DNA of 64,000 nucleotides from Blastococcus sp. CT_GayMR16 (GTDB lineage Bacteria > Actinomycetota > Actinomycetes > Mycobacteriales > Geodermatophilaceae). Location of the stretch: positions 16,133-80,132 of the forward strand of contig NZ_SPQK01000022.1 of assembly GCF_004570875.1 (NCBI RefSeq), in the 5' to 3' direction. The translations under genes and the position numbers were made by a program. Shown one piece after another: positions 47,022 to 56,052 of the stretch. The number at the start of each line of letters is the position of its first letter. Positions within the stretch are counted from its first letter, which is position 1. The notes under the pieces are model-generated. The model saw nothing but the letters and a program-made list of their open reading frames with translations. It was not told the DNA's origin and did no database searches.

Positions 47022-48077
47022 TCAGACGGTCTGGGTCTCGCGGCGACGGCCGGCGGCCGTCAGACCGACTCCGAGGCCGAGGGCCAGCAGGCCCGCGGTC
47101 AGCGGAAGAGAGACGTCAGAACCGGTGTAGGCGAGCTGACCGCTGGGCTGTGCACTGGCCGACACGGGAGCCCGGTTGTGGGCGACCGGAGCGGCATGCG
47201 CGACCGGCATGGCGGCCGGGCTCGCGTCCTCGTGCTTCGGGCACTCGCACGGCGAGACCCCGGGCACCGGAGCATTGACGCCGACGTTCCCGCTGCCGTT
47301 GACGTTTCCGCCGTTGGCCGACTGGTACACCGTCACGTCACCGGTGGTGAAGTTGTAGGTGCAGGTGCTGTACGCGGGGCAGTAGAACGTGTTGCCGATG
47401 ATGCCGGTGTTGATCTCGGCGTTGTTCTCGCCGCCGTCGCCACCGTCGATGTCGGTGTCGACGTCGGTGATGTCCACATTGGTGGCCTCGGCAGAGCTGC
47501 CGTTGAGGTTGGTGTTGCTGCCCTCGTCGTCGCCACCGCCGCCGCCGCCGGAGAAGGACTGGTTCTCGTTGTCCTTGTTCCAGTCGTGGTCGTCGCCCTC
47601 GCTGGTGTTGGACTGGTCGACGTGGTTGGTGGCCGTTGCCGTCTGGTCGCCGGAGTCAGCAACAGCCACGTTCCCGCTGTTGTTGACGTCGCCGCCGTTG
47701 GCCTCCTGGGAGAGGGCCACGTCGCCGGAGGTGAAGTCGACCGTGATGGAGCCGTCTTCCCCTTCCGGCTCCTCGATCACGCTGGCCTGCATGACGCCGC
47801 CGTCGGACAGGACGCCGGTGTTGATCGCGGCGTTGTTGGTGCCGCCGTCGCCACCGTCGACATCGGTCTCGACCTCGGTCTTGTCCACGTTCGTGGCCTC
47901 GGCCGAGCTGAGGTTGCCGTTGAGGTTGCTGCCGTCGGACTCAGTGCTGCTGTTGCTCTGGTCCACTCCGTTCGCAGCGTCGGACACCTGGTCCGCGCTG
48001 GCCACCGCCTGGCCGAGGAAGAAGATCCCTCCGGCCATACCGGCGATGGCGAGTCCGTTTCTCACGGATCGATTCAT
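47022..48077 (-). CDS. LAYTG-anchored repeat surface protein 3 (two repeat units)
   Basis: Exported protein of 351 residues, closest in layout to protein 2. Signal peptide is nearly identical. Two units with SSAEATNVD, DGGDGGTNNA and INTG; the second unit has NTFYCPAYSTC. Linker with CECPKHEDASP, then LAYTG at 315-319 and the shared anchor. ATG at 48077 with AAGGAAAC upstream. The first unit has an acidic insert (EEPEGEDG) instead of the Cys pair. Confidence 0.86.
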   Translation of the reverse strand: MNRSVRNGLAIAGMAGGIFFLGQAVASADQVSDAANGVDQSNSSTESDGSNLNGNLSSAEATNVDKTEVETDVDGGDGGTNNAAINTGVLSDGGVMQASVIEEPEGEDGSITVDFTSGDVALSQEANGGDVNNSGNVAVADSGDQTATATNHVDQSNTSEGDDHDWNKDNENQSFSGGGGGGDDEGSNTNLNGSSAEATNVDITDVDTDIDGGDGGENNAEINTGIIGNTFYCPAYSTCTYNFTTGDVTVYQSANGGNVNGSGNVGVNAPVPGVSPCECPKHEDASPAAMPVAHAAPVAHNRAPVSASAQPSGQLAYTGSDVSLPLTAGLLALGLGVGLTAAGRRRETQTV

Positions 48078-48103
48078 CGTTGCGTTTCCTTAGGATGGGT
48101 GCG

Positions 48104-48133
48104 CGTCATCGGGCCCTGAGAAGTGCGATGACG
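48104..48133 (-). promoter_or_regulatory. Conserved leader hairpin, copy 3
   Basis: CGTCATCG (48104-48111) and CGATGACG (48126-48133), identical to copy 2 including the 14-base loop, with the GCGTGTGAATGG box at 48135-48146. Confidence 0.65.
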
Positions 48134-48236
48134 TGCGTGTGAATGGGGTGGTGACGAGCGGGGCGGCTGCGCAGCCACGTGGTGATGTGCCCCCCGTGAG
48201 CACACCGGGACGGGCGCAGGCCGTGGAGCGGCGGCG

Positions 48237-49289
48237 TCAGTCCGGCCGGGTGGCGGGGTCGGTCGCCGTGAGGGTGGGCGACCCCGCTGACGGCGCCTCG
48301 GGGGCGGCGTCAGTCACTGCAGGGGAGATCTCGAAGGACGTACCCAGGACGGCCGCCGCGGCGGGCGCGGAGGCTCCCTTCGGGGAGCCCTGACCGGCGC
48401 CGGGACCGCCGCAACCGGCCAGTCCGAACGCGGCCGTGGGGGCCGGGAAGGGGATCGGCGCGTCCGGGGCGAGCGGTGAGCCGCTGGGCGCTGCCGGCAC
48501 GCCGGGAGCGGGAAGGGCGGGCGCCGCGGGGAGTCCGGCGTCCCCGCCCGAGGGCGCTGAGCCGCCCGTGGCCGAGGAGCGGGCCGTCGCCGGGTGGCGC
48601 ACGTCGGCGGACCCGTCCGCCCCGTACTGGGGAGCGCTCGAGGGCTCGCAGAGGTCCCCCTGCGCCTGCGTGATGACGGCGTTGCCCGCACCGGCGGTCT
48701 GGTTCGACGCCGATGCCGGTGCGGCATCCTTCGCCGCTCCGGCGGCCGGGTCGGCGGGGGCGGCGTCACGGGTGGTGACGGTGACCGTCTCGACACCCGT
48801 CTTCGTCGCCGTCGTCGTGGTGACCGTCGTGGTGGTCGTGCCCTCGGGGGTCGAGGTCGTCGACGTCGTGACGGTCAGCGTCTCGTCGGCCGGAGTGGTG
48901 GTGCCGGCCGGGGTGCCCGCGGCCGGGTCGGCCGCCGTGCCGGAACCGGTGGTCGTGGTGGTCGTGGTGACCGTCGTCGTCGATGCCGCCTCAGCGCCCG
49001 GCGTCGTGGTGGTCGTCGCGGGGGTGTCCGCGGGGGTCTCCGCGGAGCCGGCTGCCGGGGCGGTGTCTTCCGAGGTCGCGCCCGCGGTCGACGTCTCCGC
49101 GGCCGGCGCCGGTTCGGTCTGGGTGGCGGATGCAGCCGGCTCGTCGGCGTGGGCGATCACATCGGTCGCCACGGCCATGCCGGCGTAGACGCCGGCACCG
49201 AGGAAGAGGGCGGCCACGGTGCGGGGGACCCAGGACCGGCGGAGGGCAGACGACTCCCGGCCGTCCCCTGTCGCCGAGGTCCCCGTCAT
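48237..49289 (-). CDS. Thr/Ala/Pro-rich exported protein next to the surface-protein genes
   Basis: Protein of 350 residues with an N-terminal signal or anchor (VPRTVAALFLGAGVYAGMAV, residues 21-40). The body is low complexity: about 150 residues of Ala/Thr with TTTTT and TVTTTT runs, then an Ala/Pro/Gly region with two isolated Cys (GDLCEPSS, GLAGCGGPG). No sorting motif is present. It may be a glycosylated stalk. It shares strand and neighbourhood with the surface proteins, but no sequence. Confidence 0.7.
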   Translation of the reverse strand: MTGTSATGDGRESSALRRSWVPRTVAALFLGAGVYAGMAVATDVIAHADEPAASATQTEPAPAAETSTAGATSEDTAPAAGSAETPADTPATTTTTPGAEAASTTTVTTTTTTTGSGTAADPAAGTPAGTTTPADETLTVTTSTTSTPEGTTTTTVTTTTATKTGVETVTVTTRDAAPADPAAGAAKDAAPASASNQTAGAGNAVITQAQGDLCEPSSAPQYGADGSADVRHPATARSSATGGSAPSGGDAGLPAAPALPAPGVPAAPSGSPLAPDAPIPFPAPTAAFGLAGCGGPGAGQGSPKGASAPAAAAVLGTSFEISPAVTDAAPEAPSAGSPTLTATDPATRPD

Positions 49290-49525
49290 GGGGCGGACGT
49301 TAGGAACGGTTCCGTATCGCGCCTACCGCATTGTGCGCGGCCTTTTGTTTGTGCGGCGTGTCACACCCGTTCATCCCTCCGGGGGATTGCGGAGAGTAAC
49401 CAAACGTGGGCCAGTCGATCTTGATCCGATTCTCCGTCACCAGCGGGTGACGGCTCCCCCACCCGTCCGCGGGACGGTCGGTCCCCGCCCTCGCGATGCC
49501 CGGGGCAGGTCGTACGGTGCCGATC

Positions 49526-51154
49526 ATGAGTGCGACGCACGAGGTGGCCAACCAGGTCCCGCCGATGGCCGGACACGACCCGATCGCCGGCGACACGGTC
49601 CTCGCCGAGGCCTGTGTCCGGCACGCCGACGCCGCCACCCTGGAGTCCCTCGCCGGCCTCGGCCGGCTGGCCGGCAGCGAGCGGGCGCAGGAGTGGGGCC
49701 GGGTGGCCAACGAGAACCCGCCGAAGCTCCGGACCCACGACCGGTACGGGCACCGCATCGACGAGGTCGAGTTCCACCCGTACTGGCACGAGCTGATGCG
49801 CACCGCGGTGGAGAACGGTCTGGCCGGCGCCCCGTGGAGGGCCGACGACGACGGGAACCGGCACGCGCACGTGCGCCGCGCCGCCGGATACGTCGGCTGG
49901 ACGCAGGTCGAGATGGGCCACGCCTGCCCGACGACCATGACCTACGCCGTCGTCCCGGCACTGCGTCGCACGCCCGAGCTGGCGGCCCGCTACGAGCCGG
50001 GCCTCACCTCGACGACCTACGAGTTCGGGCTCGTCGAGCCGGGCAGCAAGGCCGGGCTCATCGCCGGCATGGGCATGACGGAGAAGCAGGGCGGGTCCGA
50101 CGTGCGGGCCAACACCACGCGCGCGGTCGCCCAGCCGGACGGCACCTATCGGCTGACCGGGCACAAGTGGTTCACGTCGGCGCCGATGAGCGACCTGTTC
50201 CTGGTGCTGGCCCAGCTCGACGAAGGCGTCTCCTGCTTCCTCGTGCCCCGGGTGCTGCCCGACGGCAGCCGGAACATGTTCCACGTGCAACGTCTGAAGG
50301 AGAAGCTCGGCGACCGGTCGAACGCCTCCAGCGAAGTGGAGTTCGACGGGACGGCGGGCTGGCTGGTGGGGGAGCCCGGGCGCGGGGTTCGCGTGATCAT
50401 CGAGATGGTCAACATGACGCGGCTGGACTGCGTCCTGGGGTCGGCCGCGACCGTGCGCGCGGCGCTGACACAGGCGATCCATCACTCCCGGCACCGCAGC
50501 GCCTTCGGAGCGCTGCTGGTCGATCAGCCGCTCATGCAGAACGTGCTGGCCGACCTGGCCGTGGAGAGCGAGGCGGCGACGGCCCTGGCCATCCGCCTGG
50601 CCGCGGCCGTCGACGCCGGGGAGTCGGCCTTCCTCCGGCTGGCCGGAGCGGCGGCGAAGTTCTGGGTCTGCAAGCGGACGCCGGGCGTCGTTGCCGAGGC
50701 CATGGAGGTGCTGGGCGGCAACGGCTACGTGGAGGACTCCGGCCTTCCGCGCCTCTACCGGCAGGCGCCGCTGAACTCGATCTGGGAGGGCTCCGGCAAC
50801 GTCATCGCCCTCGACGTGCTGCGCGCCATGGGCCGCTCGTCGGACACCCTGGCCGCCGTCAGTGCCGAGATCGAGCTCGCCCGCGGGGTCGACGGCAGGT
50901 TCGACGACGCGGTGAAGCGACTGCACGCGGAGCTCGGCGAGCCCGATCAGCTGCCCTTCCGGGCGCGGCGGATCGCCGGGCTGCTCGCGTTGTGCCTGCA
51001 GGGGTCGCTGTTGCTCCGGCACTCCCCGGCGACCGTCGCCGACGCCTTCTGCGCCTCTCGCCTGGGCGGGGACTGGGGAGCGGTGCTCGGCACGCTCCCG
51101 GCGGGCACCGCCACCGACAAGATCGTCGAAAGGGCTTCGGTTCCCCCTGTCTGA
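49526..51154 (+). CDS. AidB-like acyl-CoA dehydrogenase
   Basis: Protein of 542 residues. The N-terminus matches the AidB group (ANQVPPMAG, then WGRVANENPPKLRTHDRYG), a DNA-damage-linked flavoprotein branch. The core has KQGGSDVRANTTRA, KWFTSAPMSDLF and WEGSGNVIALDVLR, the last including the family Glu. ATG at 49526 was chosen because it starts at MSATHEVANQVPP. E. coli AidB binds FAD and DNA and protects against alkylation; the enzymatic role is weak. Confidence 0.88.
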   Translation: MSATHEVANQVPPMAGHDPIAGDTVLAEACVRHADAATLESLAGLGRLAGSERAQEWGRVANENPPKLRTHDRYGHRIDEVEFHPYWHELMRTAVENGLAGAPWRADDDGNRHAHVRRAAGYVGWTQVEMGHACPTTMTYAVVPALRRTPELAARYEPGLTSTTYEFGLVEPGSKAGLIAGMGMTEKQGGSDVRANTTRAVAQPDGTYRLTGHKWFTSAPMSDLFLVLAQLDEGVSCFLVPRVLPDGSRNMFHVQRLKEKLGDRSNASSEVEFDGTAGWLVGEPGRGVRVIIEMVNMTRLDCVLGSAATVRAALTQAIHHSRHRSAFGALLVDQPLMQNVLADLAVESEAATALAIRLAAAVDAGESAFLRLAGAAAKFWVCKRTPGVVAEAMEVLGGNGYVEDSGLPRLYRQAPLNSIWEGSGNVIALDVLRAMGRSSDTLAAVSAEIELARGVDGRFDDAVKRLHAELGEPDQLPFRARRIAGLLALCLQGSLLLRHSPATVADAFCASRLGGDWGAVLGTLPAGTATDKIVERASVPPV

Positions 51155-51202
51155 TCGAGGCCGGGAGGAACTACAGTTCTTGTAATTCGGGGGAAGCCGA
51201 CA

Positions 51203-53395
51203 GTGACGACGGACGCTCTCCCGTGCCACACCTCCGCTTCCGCGGACCCACCACCAGGCATGAGAGCGGGCAGCGTGCGAGCAGGCGACGACGGGCTCCG
51301 GCAGGGTCGGACCGACCCGCTGTCCGGCGTCCCCGACGCCGTGTACCACCTCGACCGGGACCGGGTCCTGACGTACGTGAACACCGCGGGCGAGGCGATG
51401 ATGGGGTGCTCCGCGTCCGAGATGCTCCAGCGCCCGTTCTTCGCCACGTTCCCCGGCCTGCGCGGTACGACCGTGGAGAAGACGTTCGGCGCCGTCCTGG
51501 CCGACGGCCGGCCGCGGGTCTTCGAGTACCTGCACGAGCGCTGGGACCACTGGTTCGAGATGCGCGCCTATCCGGACTCCCGCGGGCTGACCGTGATCGT
51601 CCGGGACGTCGACGACCGGGTGCGCTCCGACCTGCGCCGGGACGACGAGACGCGCCAGCTCACGGCCGTCATGGAGGCGTTGCCGTCGGCGACCGTGCTG
51701 ATCGACGGGGACGGCCGCATCCTGACCGCGAACCGGGCGTGGGTGGCCAACGGCGAGCTCCTGCGCACCAACGGGATCGATGCCGGCGGGGTCGGTGACC
51801 ACTACCTGACGTCCATGGCGCGGGGCCTGCGCCGCAGTGATCACGCCGCGATCGTCGCGGGGGTCTCCCGCTTGCAGGCCGAACCGGTCGACGGCCCGGC
51901 CGGATCCTTCGACTACGACTACTCGGCCCAGCTCGGCTCGGCCGCCAGCTGGTTCCGGCTGCAGGCGGCGCGGGTGGAGGGCTCCCCGCGGATCGTCGTC
52001 GCCCACACCGACGTCACCGACCAGGTGCGCGACGAGCAGGTCCTGGCCTGGAAGGCCGGGCACGACGAGCTGACCGGCCTGCCCAACCGCTCGACGCTGC
52101 TGGAGCTCACCGGCGCCGCGCTCGCGTCGGGACCGCCCGACGGGCCCGGGACCGCGCTGCTGGTCATCGATCTCGACGGCTTCAAGACCGTCAACGACTC
52201 CCTGGGTCACGAGATCGGGGACTCGCTGCTGAACCAGGTCGGCTCCCGGCTGGCCGACCAGGTGCGGCCGGGTGACGCCGTGGGCCGGCTGGGGGCCGAC
52301 CAGTTCCTCGTCCTCGCCCGCGACTGCGACTCCTCGGAGGCCGCGTCGCTGGCCTTCCGGCTGCAGACGACGTTCCGGCTGCCGTTCGCGACCTCGGGCA
52401 TCTCGGTACCGCTCACGGCGAGCATCGGCGTCGCCGTGTCCCGGCCCGACGTCACCGATCCGCACCAGCTGCTGAGCGACGCCGACGCGGCGATGTTCGC
52501 GGCGAAGGGCTCCGGGCGCGACCGGGTCCACCTCTTCTCCCCGGGCCTGCGGGAGGCGGCGCGCTGGCGGCTGGAGGTCGCCACCCGGCTGCGCGGGGAC
52601 GCCATCGACCAGCTCGTCGTCCACTACCAACCCGTCGTCCGGCTCGACACCGGCGAGGTCGAGGGCGTCGAGGCGCTGGTGCGCTGGCAGCACCCGGAGC
52701 GTGGGCTGCTGCCGCCGGACACCTTCCTGTCCGTCGCGGAGGAGACCGGCCAGGTCATCCCGATCACCCGCTGGCTGCTGCGCGAGACGACGCGCAAGGC
52801 GGCCGAGTGGGCCGCCCAGGGGCTCCCGCTCCGCATGTCGGTCAACGTGAGCGCCCGCCACTTCTCGGCCGAGACCCTGGTCCGCGACGTCCGGGTGGCG
52901 CTGCGCGACTCCGGGCTGCCGCCGGACCAGTTGATCCTGGAGCTCACCGAGACCTGTGTGGCCGAGGACCCGACGCGCGCCGAGGACCAGCTGGCGGTGC
53001 TGCGCAGCTTCGGGGTGCGGGTGGCCATCGACGACTTCGGCACCGGGTGGTCGTCGCTGGCGCAGCTGTTCGCGCTGCCGATCGGCACGCTGAAGATCGA
53101 CCGCTCGCTGCTCAACGCCGCCGAGCAAGCCGTCGCCGGGGAGACCGGCGCGGTCCTGAGCGCGATCGTGGGGCTCACCCGGACCCTGGGCATCCGGTCG
53201 GTCGCCGAAGGGGTCGAGACCCCGGAGCACCTGCGGATGGTGCGCGAGGCCGGCTGCGACCTGGCTCAGGGCTGGCTGCTCGGGCACGCCATGCCGGCCG
53301 ACGAGGTTCCGGGCTGGGTGCGCTCCGTGCAGGCGGCCGGCGGCGACCTCTGCGCACTGGCCCTCGCCCGCTGCGCGGTCGCCCAGGCCGGGTGA
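51203..53395 (+). CDS. PAS-PAS-GGDEF-EAL protein, probable cyclic-di-GMP phosphodiesterase
   Basis: Protein of 730 residues. Two PAS-like regions (VPDAVYHLDRDRVLTYVN near 34; LPSATVLIDGDGRILTAN near 157), a GGDEF domain from about 280 and an EAL domain from about 470. The GGDEF signature is degenerate (GADQF near 362), so cyclase activity is probably lost. The EAL motifs look intact: VEALVRWQH, ELTETC, IDDFGTGWSSL and LKIDRS. No membrane helix is seen. GTG start. It probably hydrolyses c-di-GMP in response to a PAS-sensed signal. Confidence 0.9.
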   Translation: MTTDALPCHTSASADPPPGMRAGSVRAGDDGLRQGRTDPLSGVPDAVYHLDRDRVLTYVNTAGEAMMGCSASEMLQRPFFATFPGLRGTTVEKTFGAVLADGRPRVFEYLHERWDHWFEMRAYPDSRGLTVIVRDVDDRVRSDLRRDDETRQLTAVMEALPSATVLIDGDGRILTANRAWVANGELLRTNGIDAGGVGDHYLTSMARGLRRSDHAAIVAGVSRLQAEPVDGPAGSFDYDYSAQLGSAASWFRLQAARVEGSPRIVVAHTDVTDQVRDEQVLAWKAGHDELTGLPNRSTLLELTGAALASGPPDGPGTALLVIDLDGFKTVNDSLGHEIGDSLLNQVGSRLADQVRPGDAVGRLGADQFLVLARDCDSSEAASLAFRLQTTFRLPFATSGISVPLTASIGVAVSRPDVTDPHQLLSDADAAMFAAKGSGRDRVHLFSPGLREAARWRLEVATRLRGDAIDQLVVHYQPVVRLDTGEVEGVEALVRWQHPERGLLPPDTFLSVAEETGQVIPITRWLLRETTRKAAEWAAQGLPLRMSVNVSARHFSAETLVRDVRVALRDSGLPPDQLILELTETCVAEDPTRAEDQLAVLRSFGVRVAIDDFGTGWSSLAQLFALPIGTLKIDRSLLNAAEQAVAGETGAVLSAIVGLTRTLGIRSVAEGVETPEHLRMVREAGCDLAQGWLLGHAMPADEVPGWVRSVQAAGGDLCALALARCAVAQAG

Positions 53396-53466
53396 TCGGG
53401 CGCCGGGCGACCGCCCCTGCCGGGCCGCCGCGCACCGACGTCACTGACGCGCGGCAGACTGCTCCC

Positions 53467-54165
53467 GTGTCCGACAGCCTCGACGCCGCCCTCGCGACCC
53501 TGACCGAGCCCGCTCCCGTCGAGGACGGCCGCCCGCAGCCCGCGCTGGACCTGCTCATCTGGGACGCGCCGAACATCGACATGACGCTGTCGACCGTGAT
53601 CGGCGCCCGGCCCACCGCGGCGTCCCGCCCGCGGTTCGACGCGATCGCGGCATGGTTCGTCGACGGTGCCGGCGATCCGTCGCTGCCGGACGCGCCGGAC
53701 GTCGAGGCCTGCGTGTTCGCCAACATCCCGCCGCAGCCGGGCACACTGCAGCGCTGGGTGGAGGCGTTGCGCGGCTTCGGGTACTCGGTGTTCGCCCGGC
53801 CCAAGACCCAGCCGGACGACGACATCGACCAGGACATGCTCGACCACATCGAGGTGCGGGCGCACAGCCACCGGCTGCGGCGGCTGGTGGTCTTCTCCGG
53901 CGACGGGCGCAACTTCGCCGACCCGCTGGAGCAGCTGGTCCGCGACGGCACGCACGTCGTCGTCGTCGCCTTCAGCGAGGTCGCGGGGTACGCGATCACC
54001 TCGGACCTGCTCGAGTTCATCGACATCGAGGACGTCCCGGGCGCCTTCGTCGAGCCGCTGGACCGGGTGCGCCTCGACGCCCTGCCGCCGGACGGCGCGT
54101 GGCTGCGTCCCACCCGCAGCCTGCGCGACTTCGTCAGCAGCTTCACCGCGCGACGGGACCGCTGA
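53467..54165 (+). CDS. NYN-domain (PIN-like) protein
   Basis: Protein of about 232 residues with the NYN fold seen in LabA-type RNases. Acidic active-site positions are in LLIWDAPNIDMTLS, DDDIDQDMLDHI and VVFSGDGRNFADPL. A GTG at 53467 is used; a GTG at 53392 that overlaps the EAL stop by four bases would extend it by 25 residues. Activity on RNA is inferred from the fold. Confidence 0.82.
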   Translation: MSDSLDAALATLTEPAPVEDGRPQPALDLLIWDAPNIDMTLSTVIGARPTAASRPRFDAIAAWFVDGAGDPSLPDAPDVEACVFANIPPQPGTLQRWVEALRGFGYSVFARPKTQPDDDIDQDMLDHIEVRAHSHRLRRLVVFSGDGRNFADPLEQLVRDGTHVVVVAFSEVAGYAITSDLLEFIDIEDVPGAFVEPLDRVRLDALPPDGAWLRPTRSLRDFVSSFTARRDR

Positions 54166-54322
54166 GCCGGAGCCGGGCCGACCGGCGGTCGCGGTCCGTT
54201 CCGCGACGTCCCCGTGCCGGTACGAAAACGACCGCAATCTGACGGATAACCGCAGGTCACCCACAAGGGGAGGCTCGGAACAGACTGCTCAGGTAGCCGG
54301 CCGGTCGTGCCGATGGAAAGGC

Positions 54323-55597
54323 GTGACCGCTCCGTTCCGCCGCCTGCTCGCGGTGCTGCGCCGGAGCGACGTGCTGTCCGGAACAGGTCCGCCGATCCCG
54401 GACGACGGCGGCCCGGACGACGACCGTCGGGGACCCGCGCCGTTGACGTCGCGGTCCACGCTGCGCGAACTCGGCGCTGCCGTTCCCGGGATGGCGGAAG
54501 AACTGGTCAACCGGGCCCGCGCGGCGGGCCTCCTGGTCGGCTGGGTCGCCGTCATCGCCGTCCCGGCCTGGACGGTGGTGGACCGCATCGCCGTTCCGCA
54601 CCTCGCCGCAACCTTCCTGGCCGTGCGGCTGCTGGGCGACGTCCCGATGCTCCTGGCGATGTGGGCGCTGTGGCGCCTCCCGCTGGGCCGTCGCCGGCCC
54701 GAGGCGCTGACCTTCCTCATCCTGGCGATCGTCCAGGTCGAGATCGCCTGGATGATCCCGCAGACCCAGGGCGATCCGTACTTCCTGCTCGGCTTCACCC
54801 TCGCCGTCTACGGCAGCGGCTGCATCCTCGTCTCCCGGCCCGGCTGGACGGGCGCCGTCGTCGGCGTCTCCTGGGGAGCGCTCGGCATCTCCGTGCTCCT
54901 CCATCCCGGCCGGCTGGCGGCAGAAGACGTCGTTGCGGTCAGCGTCTATCTGGGCACGGCCTCGATCATCGGGGTGCTGGCGCACCTGCGCCGGTACGCC
55001 CTCAACAACCGCGAGCTCCTGACCCGCGTGCGGCTCGAGCGCGAGCAGCAGCGGACCGGCATCCTGCTGACGCAGCTGGAACGCCTGAGCCACGAGGACC
55101 CGCTCACCGGGTTGGCCAACCGCCGGCGCTGGGACGCCGAGCTGGTCAGCGCGTGCACCGAGGCCCGTCAGCGCAACACCGTCGTCGGCGTCGTGCTGCT
55201 CGACATCGACCACTTCAAGCGCATCAACGACCGCCACGGCCACCCCGGCGGCGACGAGGCGCTCCGCCAGGTGGCCGGGTTGCTGTCCCGCCGCGTCCGC
55301 GCGGGCGACCTGGTGGCGCGGCTCGGTGGTGACGAGCTCGCCGTCCTGATGCCCGGAGCGGACCTGGACCGGGCCGTCGAGCTGGCCGAACGCCTCCGCT
55401 GCGAGGCGGTCGACCTGGTGCCCCCGGGCTTCGATGCGGGCGAGATCAACCTGTCTCTGGGCGTCGCGTCTGCCGGGGGAGCCGAGGCGTATCCGCTGGA
55501 GCTCATGTCGCGTGCCGACCAGCAGCTCTACTGCGCCAAGATCACCAGGAACGCGGTCGGCGCCCCTCGCCGGGACGCGATCCCGCTCCCCCGGTGA
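54323..55597 (+). CDS. Membrane diguanylate cyclase (GGDEF)
   Basis: Protein of 424 residues with about six N-terminal membrane helices (about residues 68-225), a short coiled-coil linker and a GGDEF domain. The signature is intact as GGDEL near 334, preceded by LTGLANRRRWD and LLDIDHFKRINDRHGH. It should make c-di-GMP. The 5' GTG has GGAAAGGC upstream. It lies downstream of the EAL-type protein in the same direction. Confidence 0.92.
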   Translation: MTAPFRRLLAVLRRSDVLSGTGPPIPDDGGPDDDRRGPAPLTSRSTLRELGAAVPGMAEELVNRARAAGLLVGWVAVIAVPAWTVVDRIAVPHLAATFLAVRLLGDVPMLLAMWALWRLPLGRRRPEALTFLILAIVQVEIAWMIPQTQGDPYFLLGFTLAVYGSGCILVSRPGWTGAVVGVSWGALGISVLLHPGRLAAEDVVAVSVYLGTASIIGVLAHLRRYALNNRELLTRVRLEREQQRTGILLTQLERLSHEDPLTGLANRRRWDAELVSACTEARQRNTVVGVVLLDIDHFKRINDRHGHPGGDEALRQVAGLLSRRVRAGDLVARLGGDELAVLMPGADLDRAVELAERLRCEAVDLVPPGFDAGEINLSLGVASAGGAEAYPLELMSRADQQLYCAKITRNAVGAPRRDAIPLPR

Positions 55598-55607
55598 CGA
55601 CCGTCCG

Positions 55608-56052
55608 CTAGCGCGTGCCCTCGCGGAGCATCTCGAGCGCCTTCGCCACCCGCCGCTGTCGCGTCTCGGGGTTCTTCGTCCCCTCGACGGCCAGGACGTG
55701 CCGCTCGGTGGCTGTACGGCAGCCCTTCGAACGTCCGGCGCGCCGCCTCGTCGCCGGCCAGCGCCGCGGCCAGGTCCTCGGGCACGGTCACCTCGCGGGG
55801 CTCGGTGTCCACCTCGACGTCGACGTCCACGTCGTCGCCGGCCGCGATCCCGGCGGCCGCCCGGTTCTCCGCGCTCACCGGCAGCAGGTAGATCCCGCCG
55901 CGGGAGGCGATCGTGCTGCGGTAGGTGTGCGCGCCGATCGTCACCCGCACGGCCGGCTTCTTCCCGGCGGCGAGACCCTCCACGACTTCGGTGGGCACGC
56001 GCATCCCGGTGGCGGTCTTGCCGCCCAGCTCCACGGTCGTACGAAATCTCAT
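55608..56052 (-). pseudogene. YdeI/DUF1905-type protein with a C-terminal frameshift
   Basis: The first part encodes an intact DUF1905 domain (MRFRTTVELGGKTATGMRVP, then GLPYSH). After codon YSH, at about 55707, the frame breaks. In another frame the family C-terminus continues (ERHVLAVEGTKNPETRQRRV, then AKALEML-REGTR and a TAG stop at 55608). The total of 445 bases is not a multiple of three; two missing bases would restore it. Either a true mutation or a sequence error. The ATG at 56052 overlaps the hydrolase stop by four bases. Confidence 0.75.

Noticed and set aside
44168..48077. CRISPR-like or satellite repeats
   Set aside because: The repeats are within coding frames, long, imperfect and shared by paralogues; no short direct repeats with unique spacers.
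49361..53287. A 1308-residue open frame on the minus strand
   Set aside because: It is antisense to the AidB-like and PAS-GGDEF-EAL genes, which have clear motifs. High GC content makes long antisense frames common here.
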